Source: an uncultured Acetatifactor sp.
GTDB taxonomy: Bacteria > Bacillota > Clostridia > Lachnospirales > Lachnospiraceae
Direction of reading: 5' to 3'
DNA length: 64,000 nucleotides
NCBI GenBank assembly: GCA_910578185.1
Contig: CAJTPN010000007.1
Coordinates: 16,354-80,353, forward strand
Under the pieces are notes generated by a model. That model searched no databases. It was not told where the DNA came from and saw only the letters and a list, made by a program, of their open reading frames with translations. Both the position numbers and the translations under genes were made by a program. This document shows, in pieces, positions 33,632 through 41,979 of this stretch (position 1 is its first letter; every line of letters begins with the position of its first letter).

Positions 33632-33660
33632 TTGCATTTTTATAAACCTTGTAATATAAT
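33632..33660 (+). promoter_or_regulatory. Promoter of tRNA-Lys
   Basis: TTGCAT, 17 nt, TATAAT, ending 38 nt before the tRNA. Confidence 0.85.
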
Positions 33661-33698
33661 ATATTTTGTTCGTAAGAAATGTATAAAACAAAGGAAAA

Positions 33699-33771
33699 GC
33701 ACCGCTAGCTCAGTTGGTAGAGCACCTGACTCTTAATCAGGGTGTCCAGGGTTCGAGCCCCTGGCGGTGCA
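33699..33771 (+). tRNA. tRNA-Lys (CTT)
   Basis: Acceptor GCACCGC pairs with GCGGTGC, discriminator A. D arm GCTC/GAGC, anticodon stem CCTGA/TCAGG with loop CTCTTAA giving anticodon CTT, T arm CAGGG-TTCGAGC-CCCTG. CCA not encoded. A CTCCTCC/GGAGGAG hairpin follows at about 33776-33791. The next 2.4 kb is made of mobile-element remnants. Confidence 0.96.
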
Positions 33772-33964
33772 CACACTCCTCCGTGGAGGAGCATGAAGGG
33801 ACTGATTTTGAGGACTTGAGAGCCTTGGGGTCGGTTCTTTTTTTGTGTGTTTTTAAGGCTTTGGGGTTTTGAGCCTGAAAAGTCAGGGAGAAAGGCTTTG
33901 GCGCAGGAGTCGTCGCAGAATGGTCGCAAGTCGGTGGCAGGACTGTCGCAGTGGAAATAAATAG

Positions 33965-34433
33965 CATTCCAACAGCAAGTACAAGCGGACAATATGGCAG
34001 TGCAACGCCAAGTTCAAAGGCGAGAGCAGGTGTGCCACGCCCCATCTGTACGAGCAGCGGATAAAGGAGATGTTCCTGGAGGCGGTCAGCGATGAGATGG
34101 AGGTGACCGCAGGGCTGATCCAGAAGCAGGTCGATGAGAACGCCACCCGGAAACTTGACCAGCACGATTACCGCAAAAAGTATGACGGATATGCCAGCCG
34201 GTACGCCGCACTTGAGAGTCGGCTGGACAGCCTGGGAAAAGAGCGGGAGAGGAAAGAAATCCAGTATGACCTTTTCAGCGGTTTCCTTGCGGGGCTTAGC
34301 GAAACGGGGGAGCTGCCGGTGGATTTCAACGAGAAGCTGTTCCACAGGCTTGTGGATTACGCAACGGTCTATCCAGACGGCAGGGTGGTTTTTCACTTTC
34401 TGCAATGGCGTGGAAGTCAGCACAGAGATTTGA
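33965..34433 (+). pseudogene. 3' remnant of a large serine recombinase
   Basis: The frame opens after a stop at 33962 and reads HSNSKYKRTIWQCNAKFKGE then SRCATPHLYEQRIKEMF, the zinc-ribbon part of Tn4451/TnpX-type serine recombinases. It continues with a coiled-coil region (EYAS-type, RYAALESRLDSLGKERERKE) and FHRLVDYATVYPDGRVVFHF. The expected end NGVEVSTEI-stop is in a different frame, so there is a one-base frameshift near 34402. The catalytic N-terminal domain is absent. This marks loss of an integrated element beside tRNA-Lys. Confidence 0.85.
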
Positions 34434-34434
34434 T

Positions 34435-34486
34435 GGCGGCGGGCAGGTTCCGGGGAATATCGGATATCCTGCCCGCTGTTTTTGTA
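34435..34486 (+). repeat. Terminator-containing direct repeat, copy 1
   Basis: About 51 nt, with stem GCGGGCAGG/CCTGCCCGC and TGTTTTTGT, right after the recombinase stop. Copy 2 at 36058-36110 differs at about six positions. Confidence 0.8.
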
Positions 34487-34637
34487 TCTAAAAATAAAGA
34501 ACGGTATGTGTAGAAATTTGTGAAAATTTGATGTATAATTTTGGTGTTGAGAACATTTGGACGACCAAAATCATGCAAAAGAAAATATATTCTGTTCGTT
34601 TTATCGAGGTTGTAATTTGAAAGGAGGCGAATGTTAA

Positions 34638-35906
34638 ATGGGATCAGGTATCTGTGGAGAATATTATCAGGATTGCTTTATTATCAAATTAAATGTCCCT
34701 TTTGACTTCTCAAATATTGGTAAGTCAGATGATGCTGTACATTTGGGAACTTTTTTTCATGAGTATTTCCATTTTTTGCAAAATATGTGTACGACATTTG
34801 GTAATTTTAGTATGGCGGTGTTTTACGCAAAGGTAAGAAATATACTCTATAAATTAGCCAATAGCAATGAAATTGAAATTCCAAGAAATATAAAAATAAA
34901 TCCAGAAATAGATGATTGGGTTAATCGTCAAGATATTGCAGTAGGCGATATGGATTCTTGGACTTATGAACCATATAATTTTATGAATATTACTGACATA
35001 TGGCTTGTGAAAGATGAAATATTAGAGGAACTAGGGTATGGTGACTGCACACTGCCTCAAATCGATTTATTTTTAACGCAGAATCGCAAGCAAATCCATA
35101 AGACGCTTAATTTTGGTGCAATGTCTATTATGGAGAGCATGGCTGATATGTTGGAACGCAAATTATATGGCAGATCAAGAGCCGAAGAATATGTTCAATA
35201 CCATATTTGTGAGAAACTCTGGAACTATGTTGTAAAAAAGGATGTTCCGAGTGATATGATTTTTAGGTGTTGTGAATACGCTTTAATGGATTATAATCCT
35301 GGGCAGTTATATTTTGCAGCTTTAAGGATTTTTGCTGGGCAAGATGTTATTACGGAGAATACTATAGATGATTTTTTCACTAACTGGATTCAGCCAAATT
35401 ATAAGAAGAGATATAAGGATATGTTTTCTGAAATGATGGATCAGTTTGGTGAGCTTGTTCCAAATGGAAACTCATACACGAAATCTCTTTCCAAATACGT
35501 AACTGAATTTTGTACGAAATTTTATGAATTAAGAGAAAGCAAGCCATTACTTTTTACGATGCTCTATAAGTCTGAACCAGATGCCATTAAGTTTGTATTG
35601 GCTCATTTTATGCATATAGCTATGCCTTTGATTATAGATTGTAAAAATGAAACCTATGTGTCGGATGATCTACAGAGTGATGGAATCGGAATGGAAGAAT
35701 ATGCAGCTTTTTATGCGCTATATAGAATGGCAGATGGTAGAGGTACCAATAAGTGTGAATTGTTCAATATTTGTAATGCTAATGATTCACAGAGTACATC
35801 AGATATTTGTTTAAAAGAACCGCTGTTGTCTGGTAAACAAGAACGGCTATGTGCACTTGGACAGTTGCTTTATATGTGGAAGGTAAAAGTGGAGCGCTTG
35901 ACATGA
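34638..35906 (+). CDS. Unrecognised protein with HExxH zinc-peptidase-like motif
   Basis: 422 residues. The start has AAGGAGG 9 nt upstream. HEYFH at 41-45 fits the HExxH zinc motif (two His ligands and catalytic Glu). A candidate third ligand is Glu166 in SIMESMADMLE, on a predicted helix. The rest is helical and rich in Tyr, Phe and Asn. No signal peptide or membrane helix. The gene is clearly more AT-rich than its neighbours and lies between two recombinase tails, so it is cargo of an integrated element. It may be a metallopeptidase with a defence or toxin role, but I cannot name the family. Confidence 0.75.
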   Translation: MGSGICGEYYQDCFIIKLNVPFDFSNIGKSDDAVHLGTFFHEYFHFLQNMCTTFGNFSMAVFYAKVRNILYKLANSNEIEIPRNIKINPEIDDWVNRQDIAVGDMDSWTYEPYNFMNITDIWLVKDEILEELGYGDCTLPQIDLFLTQNRKQIHKTLNFGAMSIMESMADMLERKLYGRSRAEEYVQYHICEKLWNYVVKKDVPSDMIFRCCEYALMDYNPGQLYFAALRIFAGQDVITENTIDDFFTNWIQPNYKKRYKDMFSEMMDQFGELVPNGNSYTKSLSKYVTEFCTKFYELRESKPLLFTMLYKSEPDAIKFVLAHFMHIAMPLIIDCKNETYVSDDLQSDGIGMEEYAAFYALYRMADGRGTNKCELFNICNANDSQSTSDICLKEPLLSGKQERLCALGQLLYMWKVKVERLT

Positions 35907-36008
35907 TTAAAAAAGTCGCAACAACTTTCTTAAGAAGTAGGAAATCATATGGTGATAAATTCTTGATAAAAATGCTAATCTGGTTTTATGAGGAGTTATT
36001 TGATAATA

Positions 36009-36056
36009 TGGGGATTTACATTTCGTAACAGTACAGAAAGTGGAATGGAGATATAA
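36009..36056 (+). pseudogene. Second serine recombinase tail
   Basis: The frame WGFTFRNSTESGMEI-stop matches the usual end of the same recombinase family (compare NGVEVSTEI before copy 1). Only this tail remains. It is followed directly by copy 2 of the terminator repeat, so two related elements have used or shared this site. Confidence 0.65.
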
Positions 36057-36057
36057 A

Positions 36058-36110
36058 GGCGGCGGGCAGGTTCCAGGGAGTACTGGATACCCTGCCCGCT
36101 GTTTTTGTGT
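36058..36110 (+). repeat. Terminator-containing direct repeat, copy 2
   Basis: Near copy of 34435-34486 with the same stem and TGTTTTTGT. The 1.6-kb segment between copies carries the HExxH gene. Confidence 0.8.
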
Positions 36111-36169
36111 GTGGAAATCCGCCGCTTATTCTGGTAAAATATAGCGCGGAGGCATTGGGTGCAAAAAAT

Positions 36170-36336
36170 AACGATAGCTCCTCTGAAAAATGGGTTATCG
36201 TTAAATTTTACACTCTGAAAAACCAAAAATGTAGCAATCCCAACTATTAAAACGATAGCCGCCTATGCTTGGGTGCATCAGCCTTTCTGATAAGTGTTTA
36301 TTTTAGGGCGTTTGCCATAAATGTAAAAACGATAGC
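36170..36336. repeat. Repeated AACGATAGC motif
   Basis: AACGATAGC occurs at 36170, 36251 and 36328, spaced 81 and 77 nt, with the core inverted at 36196-36202. The 460 nt from 36111 to 36571 hold no gene apart from this and the palindrome at 36451. It could be an element end, protein-binding array or iteron remnant. Confidence 0.45.
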
Positions 36337-36450
36337 ACAAGGGAAATATTTGTATCAATCTGGACACGCAATATGGTGTGAGAGGACGGCGGTTAATCCC
36401 CGCCTCCTACTTTATTCGTATCTATCTATATGCTGTTTGGTGCATTTTTC

Positions 36451-36469
36451 CTTGACATATAGTGTCAAG
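36451..36469. promoter_or_regulatory. Operator-like palindrome
   Basis: CTTGACA-TATAG-TGTCAAG, perfect 7-nt arms. It lies about 100 nt upstream of the RHH gene, with another TTGACA at 36509 or so. A regulator site, possibly for the RHH protein itself. Confidence 0.5.
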
Positions 36470-36571
36470 CTCATTTTGCGTCAATGCAAATTTGTAAGTT
36501 GATATACTCTTGACAAACATAAACATTTTTTATAAACTTGTAAACATAAAAACATGTGAAGGGAGGGAGTA

Positions 36572-36766
36572 CTGATAGAAAGGGAGCGTAAAACATTTAC
36601 CACAACAATAGATAAGTCATTGCAGAACAGGTTTAAAGCAAAGTGTGCTGAAAACGGAATTAAAATGAATGATTTGCTTGAAATTTTTATGCAGATGTAT
36701 GTGGAAGAGAAATTTGAGTTAGTTTTGAGATTAAATCAGGAAAAAACAATTGTGGTAAAGAAATGA
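36572..36766 (+). CDS. Ribbon-helix-helix protein with apparent CTG start
   Basis: 64 residues if started at CTG 36572, which has GGAGGG about 5 nt upstream. In frame there is a stop just before and no ATG, GTG or TTG until TTG/ATG codons inside the fold. The product (M)IERERKTFTTTIDKSLQNR then FKAKCAENGIKMNDLLEIFMQMYVEEKF has the RHH pattern: strand TFTTTID, helix, NGIKMNDLLEIFM. It is AT-rich like the preceding element. A non-standard start or a damaged start codon are both possible. Confidence 0.65.
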   Translation: MIERERKTFTTTIDKSLQNRFKAKCAENGIKMNDLLEIFMQMYVEEKFELVLRLNQEKTIVVKK

Positions 36767-36791
36767 AGAATTGAGCATGGGAGGTAATTTT

Positions 36792-38996
36792 ATGTTTCGA
36801 CAGGCAGAATGGATAGGATGTAACGGTATGGGAGAGATCTGCCCGGAATTTATGCGGGAGATGGCATTTGAATCGCCTGTGAGGGAGGCAACGCTTTTTA
36901 TCTCCGCCATCGGCGTTTATGAGGCTTATCTGAATGGAGAGCGTATTGGTGATTTTGTGCTGGCGCCCGGATGTACCGTATATCGGGAAAGACTTCAATA
37001 CCAGATCTATGATGTGACGCCTCTGATGAAAAAGGATAATATCCTGACAGTCACGGTGGGGACAGGCTGGCATCGGGGCAGGATCAGCGCGCGCAGCAAA
37101 CAGATCAATCAGATGCCCGGGGCAGTGATTGCAAGGCTGGAAGTTGTGCTGGAAGACGGCAGGACACAGATTATTGTCACGGACGGAAACTGGAAAGTTC
37201 GAAAGAGCAGGATTCTTTTTTCTGACCTTTATGATGGGGAAACCTACGACGCCTCTTCGCCGGAAGATGCTTACCAGGAGGTGAAGGTATTGGCTGATTT
37301 GGATAAGAAGCAGCTGATTCCTCAGGAGGGAGAAAAAATCTGCGAACAGGAACGGCTGAAGCCTGTGGGATATTTTGTCACCCCCGCAGGAGAAAGGGTC
37401 ATTGACTTTGGCCAGAATCTTGCGGGGTATGTAGAGTTTCATGTGAAGGCGAAAAAAGGTGACAAGATTGTCATATCTCATGCGGAGATATTGGACAAGG
37501 ATGGCAATGTGTACACAGAAAATTATCGTACTGCCAGGGCAAAGCTTACCTATATCTGCGGGGAAGGAGAGCAGGTTCACAAACCTCACCTGGTATTTTA
37601 CGGCTTTCGTTATATTCGGTTGGACGAGTATCCGGGGGAGCCGGTTCCGGAAGATTTTACGGCTATTGCACTTTATTCCGATATGAAGCGTACCGGTCAT
37701 ATGGAGTGCTGGCACAAGGGGATCAATCGTCTCTTTGAGAATACGCTCTGGTCACAGCGATCTAATTTTATTGACATTCCAACGGATTGTCCTCAGAGGG
37801 ATGAGCGTATGGGATGGACCGGGGATGCCCAGGTGTTTTGCAGGACGGCCTCATACAACTATCATGTGGAGAAATTCTTTGAAAAATGGCTGGCAGATGT
37901 GCGCGCCGAGCAGTATGAAGATGGGATGATATGCGACATTGTACCTAATTTCTGGCAAATGCGGCGTGGAAGCGCGGCGTGGGGAGATGTGATCACGATT
38001 CTGCCGTGGCAGATGTATCTGACCTATGGTCACAGGACGGTGCTTGCCGATAATTTTGAGGCTATGAAGAAATGGGTGGATTATATTACAGGGGATTCCG
38101 CTGTCCCATATCTGTGGACTTGCAAAGAAGAAGAGAAGAAACTTTGGGGAAAGCATTATGGGGACTGGCTGGCGCAGGACGCTCCCTATGGCAGTTATGT
38201 GGGGGCGACAGATGTGGATCTGGTTGCGAGCGCTTTCTATGCGAATTCTGTTGATATCCTGGTCCGGGCAGGAAAGATCCTGGGAAAGGATATGACGGAA
38301 TATGAGGAATTATATGGCAATATTGTGAATGCTTTTCGCCGTACCTTTCACTTGGAGACACAGACGGCTCATGTGCTGGCTCTGCAGTTTGGCTTGGCAG
38401 AGAACAGGGAGGAAACTGCTGCCGGGCTGGCCCGGATGATCAGAGAGAACGGGAACCGGCTTCAGACAGGTTTTGTTGGGACGCCTTACCTGCTTCATGT
38501 GCTCAGCGAAAACGGTTATGGAAATGTGGCCTATGATCTGCTATTGCAGAATGCCTTTCCTTCCTGGCTTTATGAGGTAGAACATGGCGCAACAACGATC
38601 TGGGAGCACTGGGACGGCATAAGGGACGACGGTACCATTTGGAGCAAGGATATGAACTCCTACAATCATTATGCCTACGGGTGTGTGATGGACTGGATAT
38701 ACGGTGTGGCTGGGGGAATTCGGACGGTGGAGGAATATCCCGGTTTTGAAAAGGTGCGAATCTGTCCTTTGCCTGATGAGAGACTTGGCTGGCTGGACGT
38801 GTCTTTGGAGACGGCTTACGGTGTGATCCGCTCCAAGTGGTCTTGTAAGGAGGGGGCAGAATACAAAGTGCGCTACGAGATCAGTACGCCGGTTGAGGCT
38901 GTAGTGGTTATAGACGGGAAAGAATACCAGGTAGGAAAAGGGGATTATATTTTTTACGGTATCACGCCTGCATCCTGCGGGAGCGGTTCCCTGTAA
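36792..38996 (+). CDS. Alpha-L-rhamnosidase, GH78
   Basis: 734 residues from ATG at 36792 (GGGAGG 6 nt upstream). N-terminal beta domains contain FISAIGVYEAYLNGERIGD and VTVGTGWHRGR. The six-hairpin catalytic domain starts about residue 310 with the family block IPTDCPQRDERMGWTGDAQ (Asp332, Arg336-Asp337-Glu338). Later blocks are GATTIWEHWDGI and SYNHYAYGCVMDWIY. No signal peptide, so it acts inside the cell on imported rhamnosides or glycosides, releasing L-rhamnose. No sugar transporter gene is adjacent. Confidence 0.92.
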   Translation: MFRQAEWIGCNGMGEICPEFMREMAFESPVREATLFISAIGVYEAYLNGERIGDFVLAPGCTVYRERLQYQIYDVTPLMKKDNILTVTVGTGWHRGRISARSKQINQMPGAVIARLEVVLEDGRTQIIVTDGNWKVRKSRILFSDLYDGETYDASSPEDAYQEVKVLADLDKKQLIPQEGEKICEQERLKPVGYFVTPAGERVIDFGQNLAGYVEFHVKAKKGDKIVISHAEILDKDGNVYTENYRTARAKLTYICGEGEQVHKPHLVFYGFRYIRLDEYPGEPVPEDFTAIALYSDMKRTGHMECWHKGINRLFENTLWSQRSNFIDIPTDCPQRDERMGWTGDAQVFCRTASYNYHVEKFFEKWLADVRAEQYEDGMICDIVPNFWQMRRGSAAWGDVITILPWQMYLTYGHRTVLADNFEAMKKWVDYITGDSAVPYLWTCKEEEKKLWGKHYGDWLAQDAPYGSYVGATDVDLVASAFYANSVDILVRAGKILGKDMTEYEELYGNIVNAFRRTFHLETQTAHVLALQFGLAENREETAAGLARMIRENGNRLQTGFVGTPYLLHVLSENGYGNVAYDLLLQNAFPSWLYEVEHGATTIWEHWDGIRDDGTIWSKDMNSYNHYAYGCVMDWIYGVAGGIRTVEEYPGFEKVRICPLPDERLGWLDVSLETAYGVIRSKWSCKEGAEYKVRYEISTPVEAVVVIDGKEYQVGKGDYIFYGITPASCGSGSL

Positions 38997-39057
38997 CGTT
39001 CTGCCGACAAAATATGGCATAATGGTTTGCCGATATACTTCTGTATCACCCATTGCA

Positions 39058-39097
39058 TTGGCAGTTTATGCCGGAAAATTTCCGGCATGACTGCCAA
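39058..39097. repeat. 40-nt nested palindrome between convergent genes
   Basis: TTGGCAGT and ACTGCCAA flank ATGCCGGAAA and TTTCCGGCAT. Nearly the whole 40 nt is self-complementary. No T-run on either side, so it is not a textbook terminator. Confidence 0.7.
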
Positions 39098-39116
39098 GGA
39101 TGATGGTTCTGCAGTC

Positions 39117-39746
39117 TTAAGGGCTGCCGTTTACCGGACTTCCATAATAAACCTTGCTTTTCTCCAAAATAGAAATATTGCCGTTTTCCAGGGAAAGGAT
39201 GGAAGCCGCACAGTTGGGCAGTTCTATGTTCCAAAAATCCTCCAATGAAATTTCGGCCAGGGCGTTTAGGACACATCTGTTGAAGGCGCCGTGAGCTACG
39301 ATCAGCACGTTTTTGCATTGTTCTTCCAGGGGCAGAATTTTTTCTGTAAAAAAGGCTTTGCTGCGGTTATGGGCGTCCTGGAAGGTTTCCGCTCCGGCAG
39401 GCGGGATATAGGCCTGTGGCTGCCGGAAAAAACAATACAGGGGATGAGCGGGATCCTTTTTTGCTTCGTCAAAACCCCAGCCCTCACAGTCCCCAAAATT
39501 GATCTCCATCAGCCGACAGTCCGTTATCAACGGAATTGAACGTGTACCCAGAAGAATCCGCGCGGTTTCTGTCGCGCGACAAAGGGGGGAACTGAATGCG
39601 GCGTCAAAAGAAACATGCTGCAATGCCTCCGCAGTTTTTACGGCCAACTCTCTGCCGAAAGCATTCAGTGGAATATCACTCTGGCCTTGCAGGCGTCTGG
39701 CTTTGTTCCAATCAGTTTCTCCATGTCGGAAGAGGTATATTTTCAT
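39117..39746 (-). CDS. Histidine phosphatase (phosphoglycerate mutase-like)
   Basis: 209 residues from ATG at 39746; GAAAGG lies 12 nt upstream, while the ATG at 39758 abuts it. The motif IYLFRHGETDWN holds catalytic His8. Further motifs: LQGQSDIPLN, SSPLCRATETARILL, EINFGDCEGWGFDE and IVAHGAFNRCVL with the second His. The family includes CobC-like phosphatases and broad-specificity mutase-like enzymes; no cobalamin genes are near, so the substrate is open. Confidence 0.88.
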   Translation of the reverse strand: MKIYLFRHGETDWNKARRLQGQSDIPLNAFGRELAVKTAEALQHVSFDAAFSSPLCRATETARILLGTRSIPLITDCRLMEINFGDCEGWGFDEAKKDPAHPLYCFFRQPQAYIPPAGAETFQDAHNRSKAFFTEKILPLEEQCKNVLIVAHGAFNRCVLNALAEISLEDFWNIELPNCAASILSLENGNISILEKSKVYYGSPVNGSP

Positions 39747-40007
39747 AAGACAATTCATCCTTTCTGTCTCGGTTTCACCCCCGAAATTCCTGTTGTAAAG
39801 TCTTTTTTCGGTTGGATCCCGCTACTATTATACTACAGTCAGAAAAAAAGTGGAAATAAATCTTAAGGTCATTTGGTCCTGAGGGCAGCGAAAATTTTAA
39901 GTGGCAATCTTGGGGCCAAAATGATATAATATGATACCAGAAGCGGAGAGATGGGAAAGGGTTTCAAGTTCCCGTTTTGCGGAAACTGGAATAGGAGGCG
40001 GCATATT

Positions 40008-41138
40008 ATGGGATTTGCAAAATCGGATATTACAAGGGATGCCTGTATGTTGAAAGGCGCTTTTGCCCGGAAGGGGTATGATTGGTGGTGGCATTCTTTT
40101 ACAGGGAGGGATGTGGAGACAGGGGAGGAAAAGGCGTTTTTTGTGGAATTTTATGCCTGTAATCCCGCACTGGGCAGGAATAAGCCCATATTGGGACAGC
40201 TGCCCGAAAATAAAAAAGCGGGACGCCGCCCTTCCTATCTTTGCGTGAAAGCAGGGGCATGGGGGGAGGACGCGGGACAGATTCATCGCTTTTTCGCATG
40301 GAAGGATGTGAAGATGAAAGCGCCCTTTTTCCTGACGGCCCAGGATTGTTTCCTGTCCGAGACCCAGACTTGGGGACAGGTGGAAGTGACGGAGGAAGAG
40401 GCCGCAGCTCATCCGGAATATATGTGCCAGCCGGGAAAGATGACCTGGGAGTTGCGCATGGAGAAGCGGGTGCCGTTCAACGTGGGATACGGTGCGGGCT
40501 GGCTGCTTCGGACCATTCATGCTTTTGAGATGTATTGGCATGTGGAGGGGATGAAGACCGTATATGAGGGAAAGGTTTGGTGGAACGGAAGAGAGTATGC
40601 GGTAATGCCGGAGCAAAGCTACGGATATGCCGATAAAAATTGGGGTGCTGATTTTACAAGTCCTTGGTTGTGGCTTTCTTCCAATCATTTGAAGAGCAAA
40701 TTGACGGGGAAAGTATTAAATGACAGTGCTTTTGTGATTGGCGGCGGGAGCCCGAAGGTATTTGGCATTTCTCTTTATCGAAAGCTTCTTGGAGCCTTTT
40801 ATTATGAGGGACAGGAGTTTGAATTTAACTTTTCTAAATTTTGGACCCTTTCCAGGACAAAATTTGATTGTCGGGAGACGAAGGATGAGATTATCTGGCG
40901 TGTCCGCCAGGAAAACTGCAATGCCATCATGCAGGCGCAAATACGTTGTAAGAAAAGGGATATGATTCTGATCAATTATGAAGCGCCTGACGGGACCAGG
41001 TGGCATAAGAGGCTCTGGAACGGCGGCAATGGCGTGGGCCGTATTCGGCTGTACAAAAAAGAAGGAATTTACCGCACTTTGGTGGATGACATCAGTGTGC
41101 GCAATGCGGGATGTGAGTATGGGGAGATGATCAGGTGA
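40008..41138 (+). CDS. Tocopherol-cyclase-like family protein
   Basis: 376 residues from ATG at 40008 (AGGAGG 9 nt upstream). Rich in Trp and Tyr with a beta-barrel pattern: LKGAFARKGYDWWWHSF near the start, GYGAGWLLRTIHAFEMYWH in the middle, and YGYADKNWGADFTSPWLWLS, which resembles the PEKNWG motif of tocopherol cyclase and related lipocalin-like proteins. No signal peptide. Bacterial members have no known reaction, and tocopherol synthesis is not expected here. Its stop overlaps the GTG start of TatD by 4 nt, so the two are translationally coupled. Confidence 0.75.
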   Translation: MGFAKSDITRDACMLKGAFARKGYDWWWHSFTGRDVETGEEKAFFVEFYACNPALGRNKPILGQLPENKKAGRRPSYLCVKAGAWGEDAGQIHRFFAWKDVKMKAPFFLTAQDCFLSETQTWGQVEVTEEEAAAHPEYMCQPGKMTWELRMEKRVPFNVGYGAGWLLRTIHAFEMYWHVEGMKTVYEGKVWWNGREYAVMPEQSYGYADKNWGADFTSPWLWLSSNHLKSKLTGKVLNDSAFVIGGGSPKVFGISLYRKLLGAFYYEGQEFEFNFSKFWTLSRTKFDCRETKDEIIWRVRQENCNAIMQAQIRCKKRDMILINYEAPDGTRWHKRLWNGGNGVGRIRLYKKEGIYRTLVDDISVRNAGCEYGEMIR

Positions 41139-41956
41139 CGACGGGATTTTTTGATACACATGCCCATTATGATGACGAGGCGTTTGACGGGGACAGGGAG
41201 GCACTTTTGGAGCGGCTGCCCCTGGAGGGAATTGCCCGTGTGGTGAATGTGGGCGCCAGCCTGGCTTCCTGCAGGCGCACCATGGAGTTGGCGGAAAAAT
41301 ATGATTATATCCATATGGCATTGGGCGTACATCCAAGCGAATGCAAGGAAATGGACGAGGCGTCTATGGCATGGCTGCGTAAGATGTGCGGGATGGAAAA
41401 GTGTGTGGCGGTTGGGGAAATCGGCTTGGATTATTATTGGGAGGAACCGGAGCCAAAGCTGCAGAAAGAGTGGTTTGCAAGGCAGCTTGGGCTGGCCCGG
41501 GAATGCCGCCTGCCGGTAGTGATTCATACAAGAGACGCAGCCAGGGATACGGTGGATATCATGAGAGCTGAAAAAGCATCGGAGATTGGCGGTGTGGTGC
41601 ATTGTTTTTCCTATACGAAGGAGACTGCCAGGATTTTTCTGGATATGGGCTTTTATATTGGTATCGGCGGAGTGCTGACGTTTAACAATGCCAGAAAATT
41701 AAAGGAGGCGGCCGAATATATTCCCATGGACAGGATTGTGTTGGAAACAGACTGTCCGTATCTGACGCCGGTTCCCAACAGAGGAAAGCGCAACAGTTCC
41801 CTGAACCTGCCCTATGTGGCGGCGGAGTTGGCGCGGATCAAGGATATGACGGAAGAGGCGGTGCGGGCGGCCACATGGGAGAATGGATTGGGACTGTATA
41901 GGATGGAGCAGGACGGTGATTCACACCATGATTTTTTCGGGAATATGGATAGATGA
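41135..41956 (+). CDS. tatD: TatD-family metal-dependent hydrolase
   Basis: 273 residues from GTG at 41135, overlapping the previous stop in GTGA. Motifs: FFDTHAHYDD (first two His), LGVHPSE, AVGEIGLDYYW, PVVIHTRDA, HCFSYT and VLETDCPYLTPVPNRGKRN. All expected metal ligands are present. TatD enzymes are cytoplasmic 3'-5' DNA exonucleases or related hydrolases. The last 20 residues (RMEQDGDSHHDFFGNMDR) extend past the usual end. Confidence 0.93.
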   Translation: MTTGFFDTHAHYDDEAFDGDREALLERLPLEGIARVVNVGASLASCRRTMELAEKYDYIHMALGVHPSECKEMDEASMAWLRKMCGMEKCVAVGEIGLDYYWEEPEPKLQKEWFARQLGLARECRLPVVIHTRDAARDTVDIMRAEKASEIGGVVHCFSYTKETARIFLDMGFYIGIGGVLTFNNARKLKEAAEYIPMDRIVLETDCPYLTPVPNRGKRNSSLNLPYVAAELARIKDMTEEAVRAATWENGLGLYRMEQDGDSHHDFFGNMDR

Positions 41957-41979
41957 GATAGAAAGAGGTGTTTTCTGCA

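Noticed and set aside
36687..37715. 342-codon minus frame
   Set aside because: Antisense to the GH78 gene and low in plausibility.
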